A stretch of DNA of 64,000 nt, taken from positions 30,348,501 to 30,412,500 of the forward strand of contig CP136894.1 in NCBI GenBank assembly GCA_034359265.1. The letters are read 5' to 3'. The position numbers were made by a program, and so were the translations under genes. The notes below the pieces were generated by a model, which was not told the DNA's origin, searched no databases, and saw nothing but the letters and a program-made list of their open reading frames with translations. Of this stretch, positions 33,457-46,386 are shown in pieces. The stretch is from Canna indica. Its lineage: Eukaryota; Streptophyta; Magnoliopsida; Zingiberales; Cannaceae. Numbering within the stretch: position 1 is the first letter of the stretch; the number at the start of each line of letters is the position of its first letter.

Positions 33457-35803
33457 GGTGATACCTGGATTTCCCAATATAAATATTTCGTGGTGCAGCC
33501 CATCGAGTCGGAAACTAGCCGGGCCGAGTCGCGAGATCACCACGAGTAGCAGGTATAATAAATTTAAATTATAGCCTATTGTTGGCAATTGGGTGGATGA
33601 GTATATTGGTCGACTCAAGTTGGGTTGAAATTGGGTTCGCCGATCAAGTCGGGACTCGATCTGAGTTAGGTGGAGTCGAATGAGGAGGTAAATGATCAGT
33701 AGATGGGGGTAATTTAGTCAAGAGATGAGGGAAATAAAACCCTCACCCAAGCCACTGTACGGCTCAAAGAGGAGAGCCACACGCAACCCAAGAGAAAGGG
33801 GATCGAGGGGGATTGTTATTGGCACCAAATTCGCGTCGACGCTCGAGGAGATCAGGATTCATCTTCATCGAGGCTACCTTGTGATCCGATCGAGGTGAGT
33901 GGTTAGTTTGGTTGTGAGGGGAGGCGGGTGGCCGAACCTAGCAATCTTTGAAATCGAGTTTCTTTCGCGAGTTTTCTTGTCGATCGATGTGGTTTTTCTC
34001 GTGGTTGAACTCTAAATGATTAGTGTAACAGTGATCTCATGTTTTAGATCGTATTTTTTAATGTTTTATGGGTTGGCCGAGTAGAGGAAAAAAAGGGAAA
34101 TGTCATGCTGAAAATTTCCCCAATTTCCTCGATCGTCTTTAACTCATGGTTCGCCTTATTTTCGTTAAAAGTTAGATCTCTATATTGATGCTTTGGTTTG
34201 GTTGTCGCAAGCATGCCCATCTTCCCTAAAGGGCTCAGCCGAGCAAGGTATTATCCTGCTCAAGTCGGCCGAGCAAGGGTAAGGGTGGAATTACAAGTTT
34301 GATCAAACTATCTATGCGAGGTTTCATGTTAGGTTGACTCGTTTCATACTTACTTGCATGGTATGAGATTTTAATTATATTATGAACTACCGCTCATCAT
34401 AAAATTTGTTAGTAGCTATAGATCTAGATACTCATGTTTAAGAAAATGTTCTTGCTAGTACATAAATGGATAGGATTGGTATGACATATAGATCAAAGTA
34501 AATGTCTCATAAATTCTCAGATATTATGCTCAATTGTTACCATGTATGCTGCTTGTTACTTATTGTTTTGCTTTTGAATTTATCCTCTTAATTCGGCACT
34601 CATTGGATAATTATTCTTGGGACATGTTGTCGATAAGGGCAGCCCAGGTATGCATCTAAGATCGGCATGTTCTAACAATTTCAGAAAGAAAGGTTTTGGT
34701 ATTTAGTTGTGACAATCAACTGAGAGTCAAGGTACACTTGTTAGGTTCTACACCTAGGGATAGTTAGCGGGTATCAATACCCTAATAGTGCGACCTGAGG
34801 GGGAGTGTCGGATATGGGGAATGCCCGGAAAGCAAAACACAAGGAAATTGCACAACCTGATTTCAGTTGTGGTTGAGATGGTCCACTGAGGAGTGTCATT
34901 AGCCGAGCGACTACCACACGACTCAGCGGTTTATAGGGTCTTGAGATTGCACCAGCGGGCCTACTAGGTGTTAGACTCGAGTGGCGGAGGATCATGAGAT
35001 TCCGTCAGCACTGACGGTAGACCCGAGTTGGGTAGGACTAGCTATTCCTGACCAGGAGAATTTCTGAGGCTAGTGGCCATCCTAGTCGACGGATCCGAGA
35101 CATGAATGTCTAGTATGAGATGCCCGGATGGGCTGGTTTTGAGTGGCCGACTGGCCTGGTTTTGTAGAGAGGAGCACCGAACCATCCACACCAGTTAGGC
35201 CATTAGTGGCCGAGCTACAGTGAAATTGTTAAGGGCCGAAGAGGCTGGTTTACTTGTTCTTATGACTTGGCAAAATGGCTAACTATTATGGTGTGTTCAA
35301 TTTATAATTCCTCATCTGTTTTATATCTCTGCATATTTTATCTTGTCGAGGATTTAAGTGAAGGTTCAGAAGAACCGCTCACTGAGTTCCTCGCGAACTC
35401 ACGATTTATTTATTGTTGTTTTGCAAAGCCAGACCAGTGAGGTACGGCTTGATGGCAGGGTGCAATTAGAGGGCAAGCATGGGTGCATATCTCGTAGCTG
35501 GCAGCTCTATAGTCGTAGTCGTGGTTGAGTAGAGTCATGTGTATCCACTGAGTTGATTTTGTAAAACATTGAGATGTCTTCTTTGAAAACTTTCGAATGT
35601 TTCTTTAAAACTTGTTATATTTTCAAACTTGGTTTGGTTAAACTATTTTTAAGCAACTAATAAAGTTTGGTTCTGTTACTTTGTTCATGATTTCAATGTC
35701 AGTCTGGTTGTATTTTATAAGTTGTTGGTCAGTGCATAGGATAGGCTTCGGGGTACTGATACGTACACTGGCCGATCATGCAACCCTAAGTTGGGGCGTG
35801 ACA
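33457..35803 (+). repeat. 5' LTR of Tekay element
   Basis: 2347 bp long. Its first base is G where the 3' LTR has the usual T of TG; it ends GGGGCGTGACA. It contains a leader-like block (33830-33900), AT-rich centre, GGCCGA words and GAACCGCTCACTGAGTTCC near 35378. Confidence 0.9.
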
Positions 35804-35807
35804 AAGT

Positions 35808-35819
35808 TGGTATCAGAGC
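35808..35819 (+). promoter_or_regulatory. Primer-binding site (tRNA-iMet)
   Basis: TGGTATCAGAGC lies four bases after the 5' LTR and would pair with initiator methionine tRNA. Confidence 0.9.
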
Positions 35820-36019
35820 CTCAAGTTAGGTCTTGACTACGACTAGGAATTGGGTATCGAACGAGGCATATGCTAGAATGTCTACGTATGGTATGGTATG
35901 CTACGAGATCAGGCAACCACGACTGCACTCAACGCACTATGCGGTTAGTAACTTAAATTATAATTGAATGAGTTGGTTAATATTAATGGTGAAATCGGTA
36001 TTTTTTTTATGATAGTGTG

Positions 36020-37345
36020 ATGGAGGCCCGAAATGTTGCTCTGAGTGGTAGCGGTAGCGATTCCACCAAACGCCAGGGCCGAGGCTGAGGTCGGGGCTAG
36101 GGCCGAGAAAGAGAGCAGTCAGAGGTAGAGGGCCAGGATTCTGCAGTTGTGCAGCTACAGGCTCAGGTAGCTCAGTTAACAGAAGCGCTCCGCGAGGAGC
36201 ATGAGTTGAGACAGCATATGCAGCAGCAGCAACAGTCGCCCCAGCCGGTACCCGCGGCCCCTATGGCACCAAGGGTGGCTGAGCAGGTAGCGCCGCAAGT
36301 CAGGGACCCAAGAGCACCTACTTACATAGACTTTGTCAAGTTTAGGCCACCAATATTCACCGATACTGACCGGCAGGTGGAAGTCACCGAGTTCGTGGGG
36401 GACTGTCACGAGCTGTGTATAGAATTGAGGTGTTCATCATAGGCAGCGGCTTGCATTGCTGGCCTGTAGCTAAGGGGACCTGCCAAGTACTGGTTGCATA
36501 CTTGTAGGGGTCGTAGGGTAGCACACGCACCACCTCCCACCTGGGAAGAATTTACGATAGTTGTAGAGGAATAGTACCTGCCGATGAGTGTCTGTGACAA
36601 GCGAACACGAGATTTTGAGTTGCTGCGCCAATCTGGAGGGATGATAGTAGCAAGCTATGAAATGGAGTTCACCCGGCTCTCTAGGTACCACCCAACTCTA
36701 GTGGCTACTGAGACCGCCAGGGTGAAACAGTTCGTGGAAGGGCTAAGACCTCAGATAGGCAGGCTTATCCATTACACCGAGGACTCCATATTTACTCGGG
36801 TGGTGGATGAGGCCCTTCGGAAGGAAGCACTGGTGCCGTTCGAGAGAAATGATGGGCCGCGCATGAAGAAGTTTTGGCCTCAAGGATCTAGAGGTCGGTC
36901 GTGGCATTCGGAGGGAACTGTGACCGCCGAAGATCACAAGCAGAGTCGTGGGCACAGTAGTAGCCAGTGCCGCGGAGGCTCAGGGTCAGGGGCGGCGAGA
37001 CAAGCAGATATGGGGAGGCGCTGCCCAGAAGATAGACATGCTGCAGTGTGGTCGTTGTAACCGAAAACACTAGGGGGGGCTTGCTATGGCCGCACAGATG
37101 CATGCTTCAGATGTGGGTAGGTTGGACACTTTAGGAAGGATTGCCTGGACAAAGATGGCCAGACATTTGAGCTGTTAAGACGAAAGGCACCGATGTCAGT
37201 GGGGTCAGTGGCACAGAAGGGTCAGATGCAGAGCAGAGGGCCGTAGGCTAGTCACTCTGAGAAACCGTCTACCCGAGTTTACGCCATGAACCATGATGGG
37301 ACAGAGGCATCTAGAGCAGTGGTAACAGGTACTATTTATGATGTT
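36020..37345 (+). pseudogene. gag and protease linker of Tekay element
   Basis: ATG at 36020 starts MEARNVALSGSGSDSTKRQG, like the MEAFDAARSGSDNNSTKR start of the gag at 50908. One frame runs through to the protease linker, VYAMNHDGTEASRAV, interrupted by several stops. Two stops replace Arg in the RGRGRG repeat (CGA to TGA), and one replaces the Gln of zinc knuckle CFRCG*VGHFRKDC (37103-37144, TAG). The central retrotransposon gag region shows PPTWEEF, YLPMSV and SYEMEFTRLSRYHP motifs. A small indel near 37330-37345 shifts the frame into protease. Gag would assemble the virus-like particle. Confidence 0.85.
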
Positions 37346-40300
37346 CATCGGTTGCTTATGTTATGTTTGATCTGGGTGCCACACACTCGTTTGTATCTGC
37401 CAAATTTGCTGCTGAATTACCTATGGCACCTTCCTTGCTCGATGGGCCATTTGTGGTATCAACGCTTATGGGCGATGCAATTATAGCTAAAGCAGTTTTC
37501 AGAGACTGTGAAGTGCTCATCTGCGGCCATGCATTGAGGGAAGATTTGACACCCCTGCCCATGCTTGAACTCGATGTAATTCTTGGCATGGACTGGCTGA
37601 CGAAGCACTTTACGTTGCTGGATTTTAGGGCTAAGACAGTCATGTTCAGCAAGCCCGGGTTGCCGCAGTTCACCTTCCAAGGAGAAGGGAGGAGCGAGCC
37701 GATTGGGGTCATCTCAACCCTTAAAGCTAGTAAACTGCTTCAGGGGGGCTGCCAGTCCTTCCTGGCCTTCGAATCCATGGCCGAGGAAAAGGGGGATGCG
37801 GCAAGGGACATCGGTGGAACTCAGGTAGTCTGCGAGTTCCCCGATGTGTTTGCCAAGGAGTTGTCGGGATTGCTACCCAGGAGAGAGGTTGATTTCTGCA
37901 TTGATTTGCAGCCCGGGGTGAAGCCGATCTCCATCCCACCCTATACGATGGCATCGGCCGAACTCAAGGAGTTAAAAGTGCAATTGCAAGATATGCTGGA
38001 CCTGGGCTTCATCCGACTGAGCGTGTCACCATGGAGTGCTCCGATGCTCTTCGTGAAGAAGAAGGATGGGTCGATGCGCATGTGCATCGACTATAGACAG
38101 CTGAATAAAGTGACAATCAAGAATCGTAACCCACTGCGGAGGATAGATGATTTGTTTGACCAACTATAGGGGGCACGATGGTTTTCTAAGATAGACTTGA
38201 GGTCCGAATACCATCAGCTGAGAATCCGGGATTGTGTTGTGCCTAAGACTGCCTTCAGGACTCGCTACGGCCACTACGAGTTTCTAGTAATGTCTTTTGG
38301 TCTAACCAATGCACCTGCTACTTTCATGGACCTAATGAGCAGGGTGTTTAAGTAGTACCTGGATAGTTTTGTGATCGTCTTCATTGATGACATCTTGGTA
38401 TACTCCAAGAGTGAGGAGGAGCACTCTGAACTCTTGAGGATGGTCCTGGAAACCCTCCGAGAGCACCGGTTGTTCGCTAGATTTTCCAAGTGTGAATTCT
38501 GGTTTGAAAGTGTAGGGTTCCTGGGCCATGTAGTGTCGAAGGAATGGATAGGATGGATCTTGCAAAGGTGGAGGCTGTGTAGAATTGGAGGAGGCCAACC
38601 AGCATAACTGAGATCTGCAGCTTTCTTGGGTTGATCGGGTACTACCAAAAGTTCGTAGAGAACTTCTCTAGGATTGCAGCCCCTTTGACTCGGTTGACTC
38701 AGAAAAAGGTCAAATTTGTTTAGGACGACAAGTGTGAGGCGAGCTTTCAGAAGCTCAAGGAATACTTGACGTCGACACCCATGTTGGCCGTACCTTCTGA
38801 TCAAGAGGATTTGTGGTCTACTATGATGCCTCTCGGGTTGGCCTAGGCTGCATTCTGATACAGTTTGGCAGAGTCATAGCCTACGCATCCCGCTAGCTGA
38901 AGGTACATGAAAAGAACTACCCGACGCACGATCAAGAGCTAGCAACAGTGGTTTTTGCACTAAACCTCTGGCGTCATTACCTGTACGGGGAGACTTGTGA
39001 GATTTGTACGGATCACAAAAGGATCCAGTACTTGCTTACCCAAAGAGAGCTGAACCTGAGGCAGAGGAGGTGGCTGGAGCTCTTAAAGGACTATGATTGC
39101 ACTATTATGTATCATCCGGGGAAAGCCAATGTAGTGGCAAATGCTTTAAGCAAAAAATCCATGGGCAGTTTGGCTCATTTAGAAATCAGATGAAGGCCCC
39201 TAGCTCGAGAGCTAGCACTGTGCCTGGATGGGGAGCAACCTGGACTGTGTCAGCTTGAGGTACCTTGGTGGCACACTTGCGAGTACAGTCCACCATGGTG
39301 GACATGTTGTGTGCCGCATAGGAGGAGGACACATTTTTTTCTCTGACAAGGGATCTGGTCATGAGAGGTGATGCAGATGATGGGTTCAAGGTCGACTCAG
39401 AGGGTGTTCTAAGATTTAGAGACCGGATCGTGTTGCTTGATATGGCAGAGGTACGCCAGCAGGTTTTGGAAATGGGTCACCGTTCCACTTACACGATGCA
39501 CCTGAGAGCCGCCAAAATGTACCGAGACCTAAGGCAACACTACTGGTGGAAGGGCATGAAGAGAGAGGTAGCAGAGTTTGTACCCAAATGTCTGGTTTGC
39601 TAGCAAGTGAAGGCCAAACACCCGAAGCCCGCGGCTGCTACAGAACCTCGAGGTCCTCGAGTGGAAGTGAGAGAAAATCACCATGGACCTAGTGACCGGG
39701 CTGCCTAGGTCAAAAGGAGGTTTTGATTCCATTTGGGTAGTTAACTAAGACCGCAAACTTCATTCCGGTGAAGACGACCTTTTCTGCGGAGCAGTAAGCC
39801 AGACTATTTCTCGACAGGATTGTGGCTTATCACGGTACTCCAATGATGATCTTATCAGATCGAGGTACCCAGTTCACAGCCCGATTTTGGTAGTCCTTCC
39901 GAGAAGCCTTGGGTACTCAAGTACATTTTAGCACGACTTTCCATCCGTAGACAGACGGGCAGTCTGAGAGAACCATTCAAACTTTGGAAGATATGCTAAG
40001 GGCCTGCGTTCTAGACCTGGCAAGCGGTTGGGAGAAACACCTACCGTTGATTGACTTTGCCTACAACGATAGCTATCACAGTAGCATTAGCATGGCTCCC
40101 TTCGAGGCCTTATATGGGCGGCGGTGTAGGTCTCCTGTGGGCTGGTTTGAGATCGGAGAGACTCTCATGGTAGGCCCTGACCTGATCGAGGAGGTAGTGA
40201 AAAAGGTACAACTAATAAAGGAAAGGTTGTTGGCCGCTCAGAGTTGCCAGAAAATGTACGCCGATAAGAAAGCCAAAGAGCTGGAGTTCGCTGAAGGTGA

Positions 40301-40740
40301 CTTGGTGTCCTGAAGGTTTCCCCCATGAAAGGGGTAGTCCGATTTGGGAGGAAGGGGAAGTTGAGCCCTAGGTTCATTGGGCCTTTCCCTATCCTCAAGC
40401 GGAGAGGCGCAGTGGCTTACGAGATAGCCTTGCCTCCTAGCCCGAGCAGAGTTCATCTAGTTTTTCATGTTTCAATGCTCCAGAGATATGTGACGGATGA
40501 GTCCCACGTGATCGAGACGACTGCAGTTGAGGTGGACACGGCGGTCTCGTATGAGGAGAGGCTAGTGGAGATACTTGACCGACAAATGAGGAAGATGAGA
40601 TCCAAGGAAATTCCCTTGGTGAAAGTTAGGTGGGAACATCACACCGGGCAGGAAGCTACCTACGAAGTAGAGCAGGACATGAGGGACCACTACCCTTCTC
40701 TGTTCGAAGATCTGGTAAGTCCCTATGATTCTACAAAATT
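37346..40740 (+). pseudogene. pol of Tekay element (protease, RT, RNase H, integrase, chromodomain)
   Basis: Protease shows FDLGATHSF (about 37363-37389). RT follows with [18 protein letters not shown], a TAG in DQL*GA at 38167-38169, and [11 protein letters not shown] (about 38380). A frameshift after HVVSKEW near 38545 precedes RNase H ([23 protein letters not shown]). Integrase has the zinc-binding HRSTYTMH...CLVC, a TAG at 39601-39603, then a decayed core (SDRGTQF still readable near 39856, QSERT near 39960). A frameshift near 40312 leads into the GPFPIL region. The C-terminal chromodomain-like segment DRQMRKMRSKEIPLVKV...EQDMRDHYPSLF (about 40580-40700) is intact; in chromoviruses it directs integration to heterochromatin. 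The [14 protein letters not shown] and chromodomain text place it in the Tekay/Del clade. Confidence 0.88.
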
Positions 40741-40770
40741 CGAGGATGAATTTCCCTTAAGGGGGAAGGT

Positions 40771-43069
40771 TGTAATACCCGAGTTTCCTAATATAAAAAT
40801 TTCATGGTGTAGCTCATCGAGTCGGGAACTAGCTAGGCCGAGTCACGAGATCGCCACGAGTAGCAGGTATAATAAATTTAAATTATAGCCTATTGTTGGC
40901 AATTGGGTGGATGAGTATATTGGTCGACTCAAGTTGGGTTGAGATTGGGTTTGCGGATCGAATCGGGACTCAATCCGAGTTAGGTGGAGTCGGATGAGGA
41001 GGTAAGTGAGTAGATGGGGGTAATTTAGTCAAGAGATGAGGGGAATAAAACCCCTCACCCAAGCCACCGTGCGGCTCAAAGTGGAGAGCCGCACGCAGCC
41101 CAAGAGGAAGGGGATCGAGGGGGATTGTGATCAGCGCCGAATTTGTGTCGACGCCTGAGGAGATTGGGATTCATCTTCATCGAGGCTGTCTCGTGATCCG
41201 ATCGAGGTGAGTGGTTAGTTTAGTTGTGAGGGAGGCGGGTGGCCGAACCTAGCAATCTTTGAAATCGAGTTTCTTTCGCGAGTTTTCTTGTCGATCGATG
41301 TGGTTTTTCTCGTGGTTGAAGTCTAAATGATTAGTGTAGCTGTGATCTCATGTTTTAGATCGTATTTTTTCGTGTTTTACGGGTTGGCCGAATAGAGGAA
41401 AAAAAAGGAAAGGTCATGCCAAAATTTTCCCCAATTTTCTCGATCGTCTTTAACTCATGGTTCGCCTTATTTTCGTTAAAAGTTAGATCTCTATATTGAT
41501 GCTTTGGTTTGGTTGTCGCAAGCATGCCCATCTTCCCTAAAGGGCTCGGCCGAGCAAGGTATTATCTTGCTCAAGTCGGCCGAGCAAGGGTAAGGGTGGA
41601 ATTACAAGTTTGATCAAACTATCTATGCGAGGTTTCATGTTAGGTTGACTCGTTTCATACTTACTTGCGTGGTGTGAGATTTTAATTATATTATGAATTG
41701 CCGCTCATCATAAAATTTGTTAGTAGCAATAGTTCTAGATCCCCATGTTTAAGGAAATGTTCTTGCTAGTACATACATGGATAGGATTGGTATGGCATAT
41801 AGATCAAAGTAAATGTCTCATAAATTCTCAAATATTATGCTCAATCGTTACCATGTTTGCTGCTTGTTACTTATTGTTTTGCTTTTGAATTTATCCTCTT
41901 AATTCGACACTCAAAGGATAATTATTCCTGGCATATGTTGTCGAAAGAAAGGTTTCAGTATTTGGTTGTGACAATCAACTGAGAAACAAGGTACACTTGT
42001 TAGATTCTACACCTAGAGATAGTTAGCAGGTATCAATACCCTAATAGTGCGACCCGAGGGGGAGGGTCGGATAAGGGCAATGCCCGGAAAGCAAAACACA
42101 AGGAAATTGCACAACTTGATTTCGATTGTGGTTGAGATGGTCTACTGAGGAGTGTCATTAGTCGAACGGCTACCACACGACTCAGCGGTTTATAGGATCT
42201 TGAGATTACACCAGCGGGCCTACTAGGTGTTAGACCCGAGTGGCGGAGGCTCTTGAGATTCTGTCTGTGGGCCACGCTAATTGTACACCCGAGTTGCGTG
42301 GGACTAGCTATCCCTAACCCGGAGGATTTCTGAGGCTAGTGGCCATCCTAGTCGACTGATCCGAGACATGAATGTCTAGTATGTGATGCCCGGATGGGCT
42401 GGTTTTGAGTGGCCGACCGGCCTGGTTTTGTAGAGAGGAGCACCGAACCATCCACACCTCTTAGGCCATTAGTGGCCGAGCTACAGTAAAATTGTTAAGG
42501 GCCGAAGAGGCTGGTTTACTTGTTCTTGTGAATTGGAAAAATGGAGAACTATTATGGTTTGATCAATTTATAGTTCCTCATATGTTTGATATCTCCGCAT
42601 ATGTTATCTTGCTGAGGATTTAAGTGAAGGTTCGGAAGAACGGCTCACTGAGTTCCTCGCGAACTCACGGTTTATTTATTGTTGTTTTGCAAACCCCGAC
42701 CAGTGAGGTACGGCTTGGTGGCGTGGTGCGATTGGAGGGCAGGCGTGGGTGCATATCTTGTAGCTGGCAGCTCTATAGTCCTAGTCATGGTTGAGTAGAG
42801 TCATGTGTATGCACTGAGTTGATTTTGTAAAACATTGAGATGTCTTCTTTGAAAACTTTCGAATGTTTCTTTAAAACTTGTTATATTTTCAAACTTGGTT
42901 TGGTTAAACTATTTTTAAGCAACTAATAAAGTTTGGTACTATTACTTTGTTCATGATTTCCATGTCAGTCTGGTTGTATTTTATAAGTTGTTGGTCAGTG
43001 CTTAGGGTAGGCTTCGGGGTACTGACACGTACCCTGGCCGGTGACGCGACCTTGAGTCGGGGCGTCACA
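40771..43069 (+). repeat. 3' LTR of Tekay element
   Basis: 2299 bp from TGTAATACCCGAG to GGGGCGTCACA, preceded by CCTTAAGGGGGAAGG (polypurine tract). It ends one base before the AACA of the AAACA duplication. Confidence 0.92.
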
Positions 43070-43074
43070 AAACA

Positions 43075-44131
43075 AGATGAAGAAGAACTTACCTGAGATA
43101 CAAGTGCATAAAGTATAATGTAGCTGCATAGGAGTTGGACTATGATTATGCAAGAACACCAAATGAACCAAACAAAAATTGAAAACTAGATGTGAATAAC
43201 CAATTAGAACACCTAAGCTTTAACAAATTTTTTCTTTAGATAAATAGAATATGATTTACTGATATATTATAAATGCAAATCATCAAATGCGTATAAATGC
43301 AAATCCAAAATCTAATTTATACATGTTTACTGATATATATCCAAAATGCGTATAAATGCAAATCATCAAATGGGAATAAATCCAAAATCCAAAATTGAAT
43401 GACCAGCAGCAATGAGGCGAGAGGAGGGCTCGACAAGTAGATTTGGAGTAGCAATGAAGCAAATGAAGAGCAGAAGAATAGGGATGAACAGCAGAGGCCT
43501 CGATAAGGGTTTTTTGATCGAGAAAAGGGTTTTATCTCTTCAGCGGAGATCAGAACAGCGAAGATCGGGAAAAGGGTTTGCAGAATAGATGAGGAAAGCT
43601 AGCGAAGACTTCAGAAATGGGTTTTTTGGACGCGAATAGATATGGATCGCTAGCGAATAGATGAGGAAAATGGTTTCTGGATACAATGGGAAAAGAGTTT
43701 TTGGAAGCAGATCAGTACGCAACGGGAAAAGATGAATAGTTTACTTGAGCGCGAAAGCAGAGCAGAAGCAGCGAGATGACCTAGATAAGCAGATCCAAGG
43801 GTTTGCTTTAAAGAAGGACGCGAGAAGCAGCGGAAAAAATATGCGTACAATGACCTAGAGAGGTGACATTCAACAGCGCGGGAAGAATGTTGCACGAGAG
43901 GTGAAATCCACGTCATGCACCGCAATGACCTAGAGAAGCTTGCGAAGGTCTCCGTCTTATGCAGATGGCGGACGCGAGAACCAATGGGAAGAGCAAAAAA
44001 AAAAAAAAAATACCGGCGTCCTTCACTAGCGCTAGTTATTAATCTAAGTAATTATACATTACTTAGATTAATAATCGGCGCCAATGAAGGCCAGTTATTT
44101 TCCACCGCTAACACTCATTTTTGTTATAGTG
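43075..44131 (-). mobile_element. CACTA-type right terminus with leader and splice donor
   Basis: The end reads TTTTTGTTATAGTG at 44131, the complement of CACTATAACAAAAA, and is followed by TAT, which matches TAT just left of the CACTA end at 27814. Inside lie a hairpin (TTACTTAGATTAATAATCGGCGCC and its partner, about 44035-44085) and, reading inward on the minus strand, a pyrimidine-rich leader of about 900 bp. This ends with a consensus donor, TCTCAG|GTAAGT (GT at 43092-43091). The Tekay element inserted 17 bp past that donor, so it sits in an intron. No start codon or product is assigned. Confidence 0.5.
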
Positions 44132-44771
44132 TATCGACGAAGATAGAATATTTATGTAAATACTTTTTTTTTAAAAAAAACATTAGTTTAGTCATCAAAA
44201 ATTTAATTTGTCGACTAAACTAAACAGTAATATACTTGTAAGCGAACAGTGAATATTTAAATTATTATTACTTAGGTATTAGAAATGTTTTTAAAAATCA
44301 AAAATAAATTCAATATTTAAATTTTTATCTACAAAAAATGATGCTCTAGTTTATTTAACGAACTTATTAGATTCATTAAGGAGGCTGAATATAATTCTAC
44401 CATGTATCGTTTATTAAATTTATCATAATCATGAAACTTTTTATTTGTTTTATGCACTTTTTTGTCCAATACTTAAAACCAAAAAGATGTATTTATCGTA
44501 TATAGACCATTTTATAACAATTCATGTTTTATTATTATTTAACAAGTACTAACAATCCTAAAATTGTAAACTATATGTCGTACCTTAGTTTCGTCCCATA
44601 TCAAGAGTATATTGAATATTGGGCAATATGGTGTGATGAGTGTATTTATTGGCATCAACTTTAACTGAAATATTTTAATTATGGTTTGAGCAAATGAAGT
44701 TGATGGGCTAGGTATTCCATCGAACGGATCAATCATTAGATACTGAACCAGAAACAAAGAGGTGAGAAAGA
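44132..44771 (+). repeat. Dispersed repeat R, longest copy
   Basis: Parts align without gaps to 13651-13788 (with 44303-44440) and 25731-25860 (with 44641-44770). The middle, 44441-44640, is present only here. It continues at 54028 after the solo LTR. The family is unknown. Confidence 0.65.
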
Positions 44772-45023
44772 TGTTGGCCTATGATTTTCTACCTTGGTCT
44801 TAATATTGGTTTTGATAATAACAAACATGGAACTAATGTTTCATTGAGAAATATTTTCAAGATCCATATCGGTTAGCGCATGACGTCCACAATCAAAAAT
44901 ATCGGAGAAATTGGAAAATTGGAAGGACGTTGGTCGACGCGCTCGATTTCGTCAGTAAGATAGAGTTTAGGATTAGGGTGTTTAGATAAATTACAAAATT
45001 CTCTTTATGATACTAAGACCCTT

Positions 45024-46344
45024 TGTCACGCCCCAAGTTCAGGGTCATATGATCGGCTAGGGTATACGTGTCTATACCCCGCAGCCTAACCCATCCACAT
45101 GCCAACACATAAAATAGCGAAATAAATAACAACTTTTATTAATGAAAAGAACAAAAATAGATTTTTCATTTCAAAATAGCAAGGTTTTAAAAAAATAGCT
45201 CAAGTGTGGAAATAAATAAATCGAAGAGCAACAGTTCTTTAACAAATAAAAGACTGAATAAAAACATGAATGTCCCCACGGGACTATAACTCCAAATACC
45301 AAAACAACAGTGCATGACAATCTACTACAGACTCGACTACGACCCCTAACTTAGGACTGCTATGAGATCATGTGACTCCTCTGTCCTCCAGCTGCGCCAA
45401 GTGCTCCAGCCCACCTTATCGGTCAGGCTCTGTAAAACAAAACAACGACAATGGGTGAGTTCAAAAACTTAGTGACCCCTAACACTTGCTCCACGAGAGG
45501 CGTAGGGACAATCAGGATTCATCGAGTAGGCCCCCCGAGCTTAGTCCATAAGGATATCACAGGAATAATCGGAAAAGGTCCTCCGAACTTATTCCCAAAA
45601 TCCATCTCATCGAACACCTTGAGGGCACCCTAATCTCCACCTTGGCCGAGCAGCCCTAGGAGAGATCTAGGGTTGTCGAGCCACCTATGGGAGTCCCCGG
45701 GGTTCCCTCTCACAAAACCACGCAAGATTCAGCGACTAAAACACGAGTTCCAACGAAAAAACAATCCAAGAAGAATATGAGCCGAATCGGCTCAAGAACA
45801 CAATGAAGAAACCCGAGAAGGAGGGGTAAAACCACTCACCTAAATAAGGAAGGGATTGGAGAAGAAAATGCAATCGACGGCCTCCGATTTCGGCTCTGAA
45901 ATCCGGCAGCTCAACCTAAAGGAGAGGAAGGGCAGGCGTCGGCTCCTCCCAAGCCGCCGGCTCCAAGGGGAAAAAGGAAAGAGAGCAAGAGGGGGCAGCT
46001 GGCTTGCTGCCGGCTCCCTCGGCTCGGCTCCATAGGGAAGGGAAAGGGAAGAGAGACTAGCGGCTTGCGGCTCCTTGGAGGCTTCGGCTCCAAGAGGGGG
46101 GGAAAAAGGGAGAGGGGCGGCGGCTTGCGGCTAGTGGATCCTCTCTCTCTCTTGCTCGGCTGGTGTGACTCCAAAAGGGAGCCACCTAGCCCTAGGTAGG
46201 AATTTATATTCCCCCTCCTATTGCCTCCTAACCCAACTTAAATCCGCACTCTCACATCCTGAATTCGCAATCCGCTAACCCGCCTTTGCTCAACTAACCC
46301 CATATGCCACTCAAGCACACCAATGCAACATAATTCAATCAATA

Positions 46345-46386
<42 letters not shown>

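Larger units (their letters stand above)
33457..43069 (+). mobile_element. Full-length Tekay/Del-type Ty3/gypsy element
   Basis: Both LTRs, primer-binding site, gag, pol, chromodomain and polypurine region are present in order. The flanks carry a 5-bp target duplication AAACA (33452-33456 and 43070-43074). The coding region has many stops and several frameshifts, so the element is not autonomous now. The 3' LTR has lost about 48 bp present at 34627-34680 in the 5' LTR. Other LTR differences seen by eye are mostly C/T and G/A. Confidence 0.93.

Noticed and set aside
36176..36409. Antisense frames across gypsy gag and pol (also 36888-37103, 38274-38804, 39529-39732, 48901-49465)
   Set aside because: They are shadows of the pol and gag frames on the opposite strand.
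45911..46174. Pro/Ser-rich minus-strand frame
   Set aside because: It lies within an LTR; the matching place in the partner LTR gives a different frame on the other strand (52347-52700).
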